From: Sphingomonas gilva
Lineage (GTDB): Bacteria; Pseudomonadota; Alphaproteobacteria; Sphingomonadales; Sphingomonadaceae
Reading direction: 5' to 3'
NCBI RefSeq assembly: GCF_003515075.1
Contig: NZ_QWLV01000005.1
Location: forward strand, 1 to 64,000
DNA: 64,000 nt
Shown: piece by piece, positions 52,331 through 61,353 of the stretch
How the letters are laid out: each line of letters opens with the position of its first letter
Position numbering within the stretch: the first letter of the stretch is position 1
The notes under the pieces: model-generated
The model's database searches: none
What the model saw: the letters and a program-made list of their open reading frames with translations, nothing else
What the model was told of the DNA's origin: nothing
Program-made: the position numbers and the translations under genes

Positions 52331-53538
52331 AGCCGATGGGCGCGGTGCCGGCCGATTACCGCTGGGATGGCGGCAAGCTCTTGATCGGCGGCCAGACCGC
52401 CGAGGCGCTGATCGCGCGCGCCGGGGACACGCCGCTGTTCGTTTACGATATGGCCATCGTCCGCGATCGCATCGCGCGCTTTCGTGACGCCATGCCCGCC
52501 GAGCTCGCGCTGCATTACGCCATCAAGGCCAATCCGCATCCCGATCTGCTCGCGGCGACCGCGCCGCTCGTCGACGGGCTCGATGTCGCCTCGGCGGGCG
52601 AAATGGCGATGGCGCTCGCGGTAATGGCTCCGGAACGGATCAGCTTCGCCGGCCCCGGCAAGCGCGACGATGAGCTGGAGGCGGCGATCCGCGCGGGCGT
52701 GACGCTCAACCTCGAAAGCCCGGCGGAGGGCCGGCGCGCGCTCGTCATCGGCAAGCGGCTGGGCGTCCGGCCGCAGCTCGCGATCCGGGTCAACCCCGAT
52801 TTCGAGCTGCGCGGATCGGGCATGCGCATGGGCGGCCGGGCGAGCCCGTTCGGCATGGACGCAGCCGAGGTCGCGCCGCTGGTCGCAGAGATCGACGCCG
52901 GGGCCGGCGACTGGCGCGGCCTGCACATCTTCGCCGGATCGCAGGCGCTCGACGCCGGAGCGATCGTCGAGACCCAGGCGCAGACGCTCGCGCTGGCGCG
53001 GCGCCTGGCCGAAGCGGTCGGCCGTCCGGCGCCGCTGGTCAATCTCGGCGGCGGCTTCGGCATCCCCTATTTCCCCGGCGAGCAGCCGGTCGATCTCGCG
53101 GCCGTCGGCGCGGCGTTGAAGGACACGCTGCCGAGCAGCCCGCGAACCGCCTTCGCCATCGAGCTCGGCCGCTGGCTGGTCGGCGAGGCCGGGGTCTATC
53201 TCACCCGCATCCTCGACAAGAAGGTCAGCAATGGCGAGACTTTCCTGATCACCGACGGCGGTTTGCACCACCAGCTCGCCGCCAGCGGCAATTTCGGCAC
53301 CGTGGTCAGGCGCAATTATCCATTGGCGCTGGCGAGCGGGATGGGCGACGAAACCGAGGTGGTCAACGTCGTCGGCTGCCTCTGCACCCCGCTCGATCGT
53401 CTGGGCGACCGCGTCGAGCTGCCGCGTGCCGAGGTTAACGACGTCATCGCCATATTCATGGCCGGCGCCTATGGCGTCACCGCCAGCCCCAGTGCCTTTC
53501 TGGGACATGTCCCAGCGCGGGAACGCGTGCTGGATTGA
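52327..53538 (+). CDS. PLP-dependent decarboxylase, exosortase A system-associated
   Basis: This 403-residue fold-type III enzyme is related to diaminopimelate/ornithine decarboxylases. The PLP Lys is in HYAIKANPHP, with LNLESPAEGRR, NLGGGFGIPYF and the C-terminal dimer motif VVGCLCTPLDRLG. It matches the type found beside exosortase A. Coupling to the ligase suggests it supplies or modifies the amine or amino acid that the ligase loads; this is inference. It ends 108 bases before the polysaccharide genes. Confidence 0.9.
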   Translation: MKPMGAVPADYRWDGGKLLIGGQTAEALIARAGDTPLFVYDMAIVRDRIARFRDAMPAELALHYAIKANPHPDLLAATAPLVDGLDVASAGEMAMALAVMAPERISFAGPGKRDDELEAAIRAGVTLNLESPAEGRRALVIGKRLGVRPQLAIRVNPDFELRGSGMRMGGRASPFGMDAAEVAPLVAEIDAGAGDWRGLHIFAGSQALDAGAIVETQAQTLALARRLAEAVGRPAPLVNLGGGFGIPYFPGEQPVDLAAVGAALKDTLPSSPRTAFAIELGRWLVGEAGVYLTRILDKKVSNGETFLITDGGLHHQLAASGNFGTVVRRNYPLALASGMGDETEVVNVVGCLCTPLDRLGDRVELPRAEVNDVIAIFMAGAYGVTASPSAFLGHVPARERVLD

Positions 53539-53646
53539 CGCCAACGTCCGCTGTCCTAACGCTATCTTCACCTCTTCCCCGCATAGCCTGACGCCAATCT
53601 GCGGCCGTCTTCCCCAAGGTGGCGCACAAGCGAAGGGTGTTCGAAA

Positions 53647-54285
53647 ATGCGTGCGGATAAGACCTCCATCCTCTTTCTGGGAAGCGCGGCGGCGCTCGCA
53701 TTGAGCGGATGCGGCGGCTCCAGCGGCCCGCAGCTGCCGCCCGCCGCCTTCGTCTCGCAGGCGGAGGCGCCCAGCGAAAGCTATGTGATCGGCCCGCTCG
53801 ACGAGCTGACCGTGTTCGTCTGGCGCAATCCGGAGCTGGGCGCGAAGATCCAGGTGCGTCCCGACGGCCGCATCACCACGCCGCTCATCACCGACATGCC
53901 GGCGGTGGGCAAGACGCCCAAGCAGCTGTCGGAGGACATCCGCGTCGCGCTCAGCGAATATATCAAGGATCCGCTGGTCTCGGTGATCGTCAACAGCTTC
54001 GCCGGCACCTACAGCCAACAGGTCCGCATCGTCGGCGCGACCGACAAGCCCGCCTCGCTGCCCTACCGCGCCAACATGACGCTGCTCGACGCGATGATCG
54101 CGGTCGGCGGCATGTCGGAATTCGCCGCGGGCAACAAGGCGCGGCTGGTCCGCTACGATCGCGACACCGGCAAGCAGACCGAGTTCGCGCTCCGCATCAA
54201 CGATCTGGTCAAGCGCGGCGAGGTCGACGCCAATGTCCGGCTGATGCCCGGCGACGTGATCATCATCCCCGAAAGCATGTTCTGA
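53647..54285 (+). CDS. XrtA-system exopolysaccharide export lipoprotein
   Basis: This 212-residue outer-membrane polysaccharide export (Wza-like) protein has a lipobox LALSGC near residue 22. The Poly_export domain (YVIGPLDELTVFVWRNPELG) and a SLBB domain (QQVRIVGATDKPASLPY) follow. It should form the export channel for the polymer made by this locus. It starts the run of polysaccharide genes, 13 bases from the chain-length gene. Confidence 0.92.
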   Translation: MRADKTSILFLGSAAALALSGCGGSSGPQLPPAAFVSQAEAPSESYVIGPLDELTVFVWRNPELGAKIQVRPDGRITTPLITDMPAVGKTPKQLSEDIRVALSEYIKDPLVSVIVNSFAGTYSQQVRIVGATDKPASLPYRANMTLLDAMIAVGGMSEFAAGNKARLVRYDRDTGKQTEFALRINDLVKRGEVDANVRLMPGDVIIIPESMF

Positions 54286-54298
54286 GGCCGGAGCACAT

Positions 54299-55834
54299 AT
54301 GAACGGTCTCTACGAGGAACTGCGGCTGGCGCTGCACACCGTGTGGATGCGGCGCTGGTTCGCGCTCGCGGTCGCCTGGGCGCTGTGCCTGCTCGGCTGG
54401 CTGGTGGTGGCGCTGATCCCCAACAGCTATGAATCGAAGGCGCGGGTGTTCGTCCAGCTGCAATCGCTGCTGCCGGCGAAGATCGGCGTTTCGGCCGGCG
54501 ACCAGCAGCGCGAGATCGACCGCGTCCGCCAGACGCTGACCAGCGCGGTCAACCTGGAGAAGGTCGTCCGCGGCACCGCGCTCGCCGACACCGTCGCCAG
54601 CGACCGCGACGTCGCGTCGCGCGTCGCCGGCTTGCAGAAGCAGATCAAGATCACCGCGCAGCAGGAAAACCTGTTCGAGATCAGCGCGACCGTCTCCAGC
54701 GGCGCGCTGTCCGATGCCGATACCGCCAAGCTCAGCCGCGATATCGTCCAGAAGCTGATCGATATCTTCGTCGAGGAGAATCTGACCGGCGACCGCACCC
54801 AGACCCGCCAGACCCTCGAATTCCTCGACGGCCAGCTCGCCGACCGCCAGCGCCAGCTGAGCGAGGCGGAGCGCAAGCGCGCCGAGTTCGAGCAGCGCTA
54901 TATGGGCCTGCTCCCGGGCGAGGGATCGGTGATGGACCGCATCGCCGCCGCGCGCCGTGAGCTTTCGGACATCGAATCGCAGCTGGTGTCGGCGCAAAGC
55001 TCGCTCTCGTCGGTCAACGCGCAGCTGGCGACCACGCCGCAGACCATCGCCACGCCCGGCGTCGGCGGGGTCGGCCCGGCGCGCGCGCGCCTGTCGGCGA
55101 TCGAGGGGCAGCTTGCCGATGCGCGGTCCAAGGGCTGGACCGACGCCCATCCCGATGTCGTCGCGTTGAACGGCCAGCTCGCCGCCGCGCGCGCCGCCGC
55201 CGTGGCGGAGGCGCGCAGCGGGGCGAGCTACGGCAGCCCCAACCCGATGTACCTGTCGCTCCGGTCGATGCAGGCCGATCGCCAGGCGGCCGTCGCCGCC
55301 GCCACCGCGCGCAAGACCCAGCTCAGCACCGAAATCTCCCAGATGCTCTCGCGCCAGGCGGCCAATCCCGGCGTGGCGGCGGAGATGGAGCGCATCGGCC
55401 GCGATTATGCGGTGCTCAAGGCGCAATATGACGAGATGCTCGCCGATCGCGAGGAGATCCGCCTGCGCGGCCGCGCACGGACGGAGACCGACGCGGTCCG
55501 CTTCCGCGTGATCGATCCGCCGATGGCGCCGGCGGCGCCGTCCGCGCCCAACCGCCCGCTGTTCCTGATCGCGGTGCTGGTGCTGGGTCTCGGCGGCGGC
55601 GCCGCGGCGGCGTTCGGCATGGGACAGCTCAAGGCGAGCTTCGCCACCGCGCCGCGCCTCGCCAAGGCGACCGGTCTCCCGGTGCTGGGCGCGGTGACCG
55701 AGGTGGTCACTGCCGCCCATCGCGCCGCGCGGCTGAAGCAGCTGAAGCTGTTCGCCGGCGGCGCCGGGGCATTGGGCGGCGCCTGCGCGCTGCTGCTCAT
55801 CGTCGAATTCGTCCAGCGCAGCCTGGTCGCGTGA
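54299..55834 (+). CDS. Chain-length determinant protein, PEP-CTERM system type
   Basis: This 511-residue Wzz-type inner-membrane protein has TM1 at about 20-40, a large periplasmic coiled-coil region (about 170-400) and a C-terminal TM near 415-435. A further hydrophobic segment near the end may lead into the kinase-coupling part. It controls polymer length with the tyrosine kinase that follows 4 bases later. Confidence 0.92.
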   Translation: MNGLYEELRLALHTVWMRRWFALAVAWALCLLGWLVVALIPNSYESKARVFVQLQSLLPAKIGVSAGDQQREIDRVRQTLTSAVNLEKVVRGTALADTVASDRDVASRVAGLQKQIKITAQQENLFEISATVSSGALSDADTAKLSRDIVQKLIDIFVEENLTGDRTQTRQTLEFLDGQLADRQRQLSEAERKRAEFEQRYMGLLPGEGSVMDRIAAARRELSDIESQLVSAQSSLSSVNAQLATTPQTIATPGVGGVGPARARLSAIEGQLADARSKGWTDAHPDVVALNGQLAAARAAAVAEARSGASYGSPNPMYLSLRSMQADRQAAVAAATARKTQLSTEISQMLSRQAANPGVAAEMERIGRDYAVLKAQYDEMLADREEIRLRGRARTETDAVRFRVIDPPMAPAAPSAPNRPLFLIAVLVLGLGGGAAAAFGMGQLKASFATAPRLAKATGLPVLGAVTEVVTAAHRAARLKQLKLFAGGAGALGGACALLLIVEFVQRSLVA

Positions 55835-55838
55835 GGGA

Positions 55839-56813
55839 ATGGACATGAACGACGCCACGCCCCGCCGCCTCACCGGATCGCTGCTCGAACGCGCCGCCGA
55901 TCGTTTCGCATTCGCGCCTGCGAAGGTCGCGATTCCGTCCGACATCTTCCCTGTCGCCCCTGCGAAGGCAGGGGCCCATCCGGGCGTGCGGCACGCTCCG
56001 GCGGCCGAGGGGAGCGCAGATGGGCCCCTGCCTCCGCAGGGGCGACAGGATATTGCTGGCAGCTTCTCTGCACCTCCACCCCGCCGCCGCGCGGCCAACC
56101 GCACCGGCACGATCGATCGCGATCGGCTGATCGAACAGGGGCTGATCCTCCCCGGCGCGCCGGTCACCGGCCTCGCCGAGGAATTCCGCATCGTCAAGCG
56201 GCAGCTGATGCTCGCCGCGCGCGGCGACGCCAAGGCGCGGCGCATCCTGATCTGCTCGGCGCAGCCGGGTGAGGGCAAGAGCTTCTGCGCGGTCAACCTC
56301 GCGCTGTCGATGGCGGCGGAGAAGGACGTCGAGATCCTGCTGGTCGACGCCGATTTCGCCAAGGCGGAGGTTCCGGTGATGCTCGGCCTCGACGCCGGTA
56401 TCGGCCTGCTCGATGCGCTCGCCGATCCCGCGATAGACATCGAATCGGCGGTCATCCGCACCGATGTTCCGCAGCTTTCGGTGCTCTCCGCCGGCACGCG
56501 CAGCCATGACGATACCGAGCTGCTCGCGTCGGATCGCACCGCCGCGCTGCTCGACGATCTGCAGGCGGCCGATCCGCGCCGCATCCTGATCTTCGATTCG
56601 CCGCCCGCGCTCGCCGCTTCGCCCGCCTCGACGCTCGCCCATCAGGTCGGCCATGTCGTCATGGTCGTCCGCGCCGATCGCACCAATGAGAGCGAGCTGC
56701 GCGAGGCGGTGATGCTGCTCGACGGCTGCGACGATCTGCAATTGCTGTTGAACGGCGCGCGCTTCGCCCCCGGCGGCAAGCGCTTCGGCACATATTACGG
56801 ATATGGATCATGA
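55839..56813 (+). CDS. BY-kinase-like tyrosine kinase with in-frame palindromic insert
   Basis: This 324-residue CpsD/CapB-type ATPase has Walker A SAQPGEGKSFCAVNLA (about 140), Walker A' LLVDADF and Walker B IFDSPPA. A short Tyr-containing tail (YYGYGS) could be the autophosphorylation site. It pairs with the Wzz-like protein. Residues about 38-70 are encoded by a palindromic repeat (55950-56049) with no place in the kinase fold. The frame stays open, so the protein is probably functional with an extra disordered loop before the kinase domain. Confidence 0.9.
   Translation: MDMNDATPRRLTGSLLERAADRFAFAPAKVAIPSDIFPVAPAKAGAHPGVRHAPAAEGSADGPLPPQGRQDIAGSFSAPPPRRRAANRTGTIDRDRLIEQGLILPGAPVTGLAEEFRIVKRQLMLAARGDAKARRILICSAQPGEGKSFCAVNLALSMAAEKDVEILLVDADFAKAEVPVMLGLDAGIGLLDALADPAIDIESAVIRTDVPQLSVLSAGTRSHDDTELLASDRTAALLDDLQAADPRRILIFDSPPALAASPASTLAHQVGHVVMVVRADRTNESELREAVMLLDGCDDLQLLLNGARFAPGGKRFGTYYGYGS
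55950..56049. repeat. Palindromic repeat, family B, inside the tyrosine-kinase gene
   Basis: Arms of 31 bp at 55950-55980 and 56019-56049 pair at 30 of 31 positions; the left arm begins CCTGTCGCCCCTGCGAAGGC. The centre (55981-56018) is 38 bases. It is translated in frame as a Pro/Ala/Gly-rich linker. The same family lies between genes at 34154-34244. Confidence 0.95.
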
Positions 56814-58411
56814 AGATGCGCTGGGTTCTTGCCGGCATGGCTGCGCTCGCCGCGATGCCTGCGCACGCGCAGGAAACGCCGCCCGAATCGCGCGGGGTGG
56901 TCGATGTCGCGCCCTATATCGAGGTTGGCCAGGTCGTCGTCGCCGAGCTGTCGCCCGACGACGAGGTGCTGACCTATACCGAGCTCGCCGCCGGCATAGA
57001 CGCTTCGATCCAGCGCAAGAATGTCGAGGGCCAGGTCAGCTATCGCTATGAGCGCCGCATCGCCTGGAACGACGATTTCGGCGATGACGAGGTGCATTCG
57101 GGTCTGGCGCGCGCCGCCGTCGGCGTCGGCCGGTCGCTGACGATCGAGGGCGGGGCGCTCGCCACACGCGTCCGCTCGGGCATCGGCGGGCAGACGCCCT
57201 TCGACATCGCCCCGCGCGACGACGTCACCAATCTCTACGCGCTCTATGCCGGGCCGAGCTTCGCCGAGCGCTACGGCAATCTCGACGTCTCGGCGGGCTA
57301 TCGCTTCGCCTACACCAAGGTCGAGGCGCCCGACGCGATCGAGCCAGGCGTCGATTATTACGACGATGCGACGATCCATGTCGCCCAGGGCTCCATCGGA
57401 ATGGGCAGCCGCGGCAGCGATCTGCCGTTCGGCTGGACTATCTCCGGCGCCTATACGCGCGAGGACGCCGGCCAGCTCGACGCGCGGTACGAAGGCTGGT
57501 TCGCCCGCGGCGATGTCGTGGTTCCGCTCAGCCCGGCGCTGGCCGCGGTCGGCGGCGTCGGCTGGGAACAGATCGACGTCTCGCAAAAGGCGCCGCTGCT
57601 CGACGAGGACGGCGATCCCGTGATCGACGACGATGGCCGCTTCGTCACCGATCCCGGCAGTCCGCGCCTCGTCGCCTATGCCGAGGACGCGCTCTACTGG
57701 GATGTCGGCGTGATGTGGCGCCCGTCGCCACGCACCAGCCTGGAGGCGCGGGTCGGCGAGCGTTACGGCAGCTTCAGCTTCACCGGATCGCTGCAATGGC
57801 AGGCGGGGCGGCGCACCGCGCTGCAGATCGGCGTTTATGACAGCGTCGACAGCTTCGGCCGCCGCCTGACCGACGACCTCGCCGGCCTGCCGACCCGATT
57901 TCGCAGTGCGAACAACAGCTTTACGGGCGGTTTCTCAGGTTGCGTATTCGGCACCGGCGAAGGCCAGGCGGGCGGCTGCCTGACCAACGCGCTCGCCGCG
58001 ATCTCGACCGCCAACTACCGCGTGCGCGGCATCGATGCGGTGCTCTCCTCGGGCCATGGCCTATGGAGCTACGGCGTCGGCGCTGGCTATGCGCACCGCG
58101 ACTATTATGCGCCCGATCTCGGCCCCGGCGTCACCGTATTCGGGGTCGAGGACGAAAGCGCCTACCTCCAGGCCTATGTCGATCGCCGCCTGAGCCCGAA
58201 CTCGTCGGTCGACGGTCAGTTCTACGCCACCTGGTACGGCAGCAACTTCGCCCAGTCGGACGTGTTCTCGACCGGCGCGGTCGGCACCTACAATTACAGC
58301 TTCGGCCGCTTCGATGCGCTCGGATCGCTCGGCATCCAGAGCTTCGAGCAGGATGGGTTCGAAGACAGCACCGTCGCTTCCGCGCGCCTCGGCATGCGCT
58401 ATAACTTCTAA
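56810..58411 (+). CDS. Outer-membrane beta-barrel protein, PEP-CTERM system-associated
   Basis: This 533-residue protein has a signal peptide (about 1-20, ending AHA), many amphipathic beta strands alternating Tyr/Gly/Asp-rich patterns, and a C-terminal Phe (RLGMRYNF) typical of barrels. It matches the uncharacterised barrel commonly encoded between the kinase and ATPase in XrtA loci. A role in surface display or polymer secretion is inferred. The start overlaps the kinase stop as ATGA. Confidence 0.88.
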   Translation: MKMRWVLAGMAALAAMPAHAQETPPESRGVVDVAPYIEVGQVVVAELSPDDEVLTYTELAAGIDASIQRKNVEGQVSYRYERRIAWNDDFGDDEVHSGLARAAVGVGRSLTIEGGALATRVRSGIGGQTPFDIAPRDDVTNLYALYAGPSFAERYGNLDVSAGYRFAYTKVEAPDAIEPGVDYYDDATIHVAQGSIGMGSRGSDLPFGWTISGAYTREDAGQLDARYEGWFARGDVVVPLSPALAAVGGVGWEQIDVSQKAPLLDEDGDPVIDDDGRFVTDPGSPRLVAYAEDALYWDVGVMWRPSPRTSLEARVGERYGSFSFTGSLQWQAGRRTALQIGVYDSVDSFGRRLTDDLAGLPTRFRSANNSFTGGFSGCVFGTGEGQAGGCLTNALAAISTANYRVRGIDAVLSSGHGLWSYGVGAGYAHRDYYAPDLGPGVTVFGVEDESAYLQAYVDRRLSPNSSVDGQFYATWYGSNFAQSDVFSTGAVGTYNYSFGRFDALGSLGIQSFEQDGFEDSTVASARLGMRYNF

Positions 58412-58424
58412 AGGGAAGGCCGCA

Positions 58425-59450
58425 ATGTACGAAGATCATTATGGATTGTCGGCAAAGCCTTTCCAGCTGACGCCCGATCCGGCATTCTGGTTCGACAGCG
58501 CCACGCACCGCAAGGCGATGGCCTATCTGGGCTATGGCCTGGCGCAGGGCGAAGGCTTCATCGTCGTCACCGGAGAGGTCGGCGCGGGCAAGACCACGCT
58601 CGTCGCGCATCTCTTGGAGACGATCGACCGCGACGCGCTCAACCCGATCCGCCTGGTCTCGACCCAGGTGGAGGATGAGGACATGCTCCGCCTGACCGCA
58701 CAGGCGCTCGGCGTTGAGACCCATGGCCTCGCCAAGGCGCAATTGCTGGCGGAGATCGAGCGGCGGTTGCACGCCGTCGCGCGCGGCGGGCGGCGGACGC
58801 TGCTGATCGTCGACGAGGCGCAGAGCCTCGGCGCCTCGGCGATCGAGGAGCTGCGCATGCTCTCCAACTTCACCGCGGGCGGCCATGCGCTGCTGCAGAT
58901 CGTGCTGCTCGGCCAGCCCGAGTTCCGCGAGCGGCTGCACACCGGCGCGGAGTGCGAGCAGTTGCGCCAGCGCGTGATCGCGACGCACCATCTCGAGCCG
59001 ATGGAGGCCGAGGAGATCGAGCCCTATCTGGCGCACCGTCTCGCCCGGGTCGGCTGGAAGGGGCGGCCCGATTTCACCACCGATGCCTGCTCGGCGCTCT
59101 ACCGCGCCTCGGGCGGCATTCCGCGCGTGATCAACCAGCTCGCCAGCCGCGCGATGCTCTACGGCTCGGTCGAGGGCATCGACGTGCTCGACAAGGACGT
59201 GATCGACACGGTCGTGGCCGATCAGGCCGGCGACGCGCCTGCCCGCGCGCCGGTCCAGCCGACCCGCCTCCACCTCGCCCCCGATCCCGTGCCCGCCGCT
59301 GACGCGGACCCGCTCCTCGAACGACGCATCGCCGAGCTCGAAGCCCGGCTGGAGGATCAGGACGCGGCGCTGCGACGGGTGTTGCAGCTGCTGGTCGATT
59401 GGGTCGAGGCGGACAGCCCCGCCGCAGCACGATTGCGCGAAACCGCCTGA
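58425..59450 (+). CDS. XrtA-associated AAA ATPase
   Basis: This 341-residue GspA/ExeA-like ATPase has the start YEDHYGLSAKPFQLTPDP, Walker A TGEVGAGKTTLV, Walker B LLIVDEAQSL, and an arginine-rich sensor region (GGIPRVINQLASRAM). A Pro-rich linker and C-terminal coiled coil follow (about 290-335). It is the ATPase found with exosortase A; the target of its activity is unknown. GGGAAGG lies upstream of the ATG. Confidence 0.9.
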   Translation: MYEDHYGLSAKPFQLTPDPAFWFDSATHRKAMAYLGYGLAQGEGFIVVTGEVGAGKTTLVAHLLETIDRDALNPIRLVSTQVEDEDMLRLTAQALGVETHGLAKAQLLAEIERRLHAVARGGRRTLLIVDEAQSLGASAIEELRMLSNFTAGGHALLQIVLLGQPEFRERLHTGAECEQLRQRVIATHHLEPMEAEEIEPYLAHRLARVGWKGRPDFTTDACSALYRASGGIPRVINQLASRAMLYGSVEGIDVLDKDVIDTVVADQAGDAPARAPVQPTRLHLAPDPVPAADADPLLERRIAELEARLEDQDAALRRVLQLLVDWVEADSPAAARLRETA

Positions 59451-59461
59451 AGGGAAGTCCG

Positions 59462-60304
59462 GTGCGCCACGCGCTGTCGGTCGATGTCGAGGACTGGTTC
59501 CAGGTCGGCGCGTTCGAGCGCGTGATCGACCGGGCCGATTGGGACGCCTGCGAGCACCGCGTCGAGGCGAACGGCCATGCCGTGCTCGATCTCTTCGCCA
59601 GCGCCGGGGTGAAGGCGACGCTGTTCACCCTCGGCTGGGTGGCGGAGCGCTATCCCGCGATCATCCGGCGCGCGGTGGGCGAGGGGCATGAGATCGCCAG
59701 TCATGGCTGGGATCACCTGCGCGTGTTCACCATGACACCGGACGAGTTCCGCGACGATATCCGCCTGGCACGCAAGGTGCTCGAAGACGTGTCCGGTCAA
59801 GAGGTCACCGGCTACCGCGCGCCCAGCTTCTCGATCGATGCGCGCACGCCCTGGGCCCACCAGATCCTCGCCGAGGAAGGCTATGCCTATTCCTCCAGCG
59901 TCGCGCCGGTGAAGCACGATCATTATGGCTGGCCCGAAGCGCCGCGCTTCGCCTTCCGGCCGGTGGCCGACGCCGATCTGATCGAATTGCCGGTGACGAC
60001 GGCGCGGCTGGGCGGGCGCACGCTCGCGGCGGGCGGGGGCGGCTTCTTCCGGCTGCTGCCCTATCGCTTTTCCAGCTGGGCGATCGATCAGGTCGCGGAC
60101 GAAGGCCGCCCGGCGGTGTTCTACTTCCACCCTTGGGAGATCGATCCCGGCCAGCCGCGCGTGGCGAATGCGCCGATCAAATCCAAGCTACGTCATTACA
60201 GCCGCTTGTCGGCGATGTCCGGCAAGCTGTCCCGCCTGATGCGGCAGTATGAATGGGACCGCACCGACGCGATCGCCGCGCGCGAGGCGGCGCGCACGCC
60301 GTGA
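59462..60304 (+). CDS. XrtA-system polysaccharide deacetylase
   Basis: This 280-residue NodB-type deacetylase of the PEP-CTERM type has the catalytic SVDVEDWF, metal-binding ASHGWDHLRV, GYRAPSFSID and the C-terminal FYFHPWEID. It probably deacetylates the polymer, giving it positive charges. It starts with GTG at 59462 (AGGGA upstream) and its stop overlaps the FemAB gene as GTGA. Confidence 0.92.
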   Translation: MRHALSVDVEDWFQVGAFERVIDRADWDACEHRVEANGHAVLDLFASAGVKATLFTLGWVAERYPAIIRRAVGEGHEIASHGWDHLRVFTMTPDEFRDDIRLARKVLEDVSGQEVTGYRAPSFSIDARTPWAHQILAEEGYAYSSSVAPVKHDHYGWPEAPRFAFRPVADADLIELPVTTARLGGRTLAAGGGGFFRLLPYRFSSWAIDQVADEGRPAVFYFHPWEIDPGQPRVANAPIKSKLRHYSRLSAMSGKLSRLMRQYEWDRTDAIAAREAARTP

Positions 60305-61353
60305 CCGCGATGCCGGTCGACGGGCCGGTGACGATCTCGCCGGCGGATTGGGCGTACGATGCCGAGGTGATCGACGCCTATGTCCGCGCACACCCGGATG
60401 CGACCCCGTTCCATCTCAGCGCCTGGTCGCTGGGTGTCGCCCAAGGCTGCGGCCAGCGCGCGCATTGCCTGATCGCTCGCGATCAAAGCGGCATTCGCGG
60501 CGTGTTGCCGCTGACCGAGGTGCACTCGCCCCTGTTCGGCCGCGCCCTGGTGTCGAACGGCTTCGCGGTCGGCGGCGGCATCCTCGCTGATCACGCCAAG
60601 GCGGCGCGCGCGCTCGCGGCTGACGCATGGACGCTGGCCGAGCGGCTGTCCTGTCCGACGCTCGAGCTGCGCGGGGGCCCCGCGCCGGGGGAGGGCTGGC
60701 GGCGCGACGACACCACCTATCTCGGCTTTGCCCGCGATCTGGCGGCGGATGACGAGGCCCAGCTGCTCGCCATCCCGCGCAAGCAGCGCGCCGAAGTGCG
60801 CCGCAGCCTCGAAAACGGCCTGACCGTCGATATCGGCGATCGCGCCGCGCACTACCGCGTCTATGCCGAAAGCGTCCGCAATCTCGGCACCCCGGTGTTC
60901 CCAAGCGCGCTGTTCGACGCGGTGCTCGATCGGTTCGGCCAGGATGCGGACATTCTGACCGTCCGCCATGAAGGCGCTCCGGTGGCGAGCGTGCTCAGCC
61001 TCTATTTCCGGGGGGTCGTCCATCCCTATTGGGGCGGCGGCACAGCTATGGCGCGGACGCTGCGGGCGAACGACCGCATGTACTACGCCCTGATGTGCCA
61101 CGCCCGCGCGCGGGGCTGCGCCCGCTTCGATTTCGGCCGGTCGAAGGCGGGCACCGGCGCGGCGGCATTCAAGAAGAACTGGAGTTTCGATGGCGCGCCG
61201 CTGTCCTACGCCACGCGCACCGCGAACGGCGCCGCGCCGCGCGCGATCAACCCGCTCGATCCGAAGAACCGCGCCAAGGTGGAGCTGTGGAAGCGCCTGC
61301 CGCTGCCCGTCGCCAACCGGCTGGGGCCGCTCATCGCGCGCGGGCTGGGCTGA
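60301..61353 (+). CDS. FemAB-like protein of the XrtA system
   Basis: This 350-residue protein has a FemAB/GNAT-like fold (RKQRAEVRRSLENG, then FDFGRSKAGTGAAAFKKNW). FemAB-type enzymes transfer amino acids from aminoacyl-tRNA to peptidoglycan; in XrtA loci the role is unknown but may be aminoacylation of the polymer or a precursor. The start is a GTG in the deacetylase stop; an ATG at 60310 is an alternative. The stop overlaps the next start (TGATG). Confidence 0.88.
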   Translation: MTAMPVDGPVTISPADWAYDAEVIDAYVRAHPDATPFHLSAWSLGVAQGCGQRAHCLIARDQSGIRGVLPLTEVHSPLFGRALVSNGFAVGGGILADHAKAARALAADAWTLAERLSCPTLELRGGPAPGEGWRRDDTTYLGFARDLAADDEAQLLAIPRKQRAEVRRSLENGLTVDIGDRAAHYRVYAESVRNLGTPVFPSALFDAVLDRFGQDADILTVRHEGAPVASVLSLYFRGVVHPYWGGGTAMARTLRANDRMYYALMCHARARGCARFDFGRSKAGTGAAAFKKNWSFDGAPLSYATRTANGAAPRAINPLDPKNRAKVELWKRLPLPVANRLGPLIARGLG

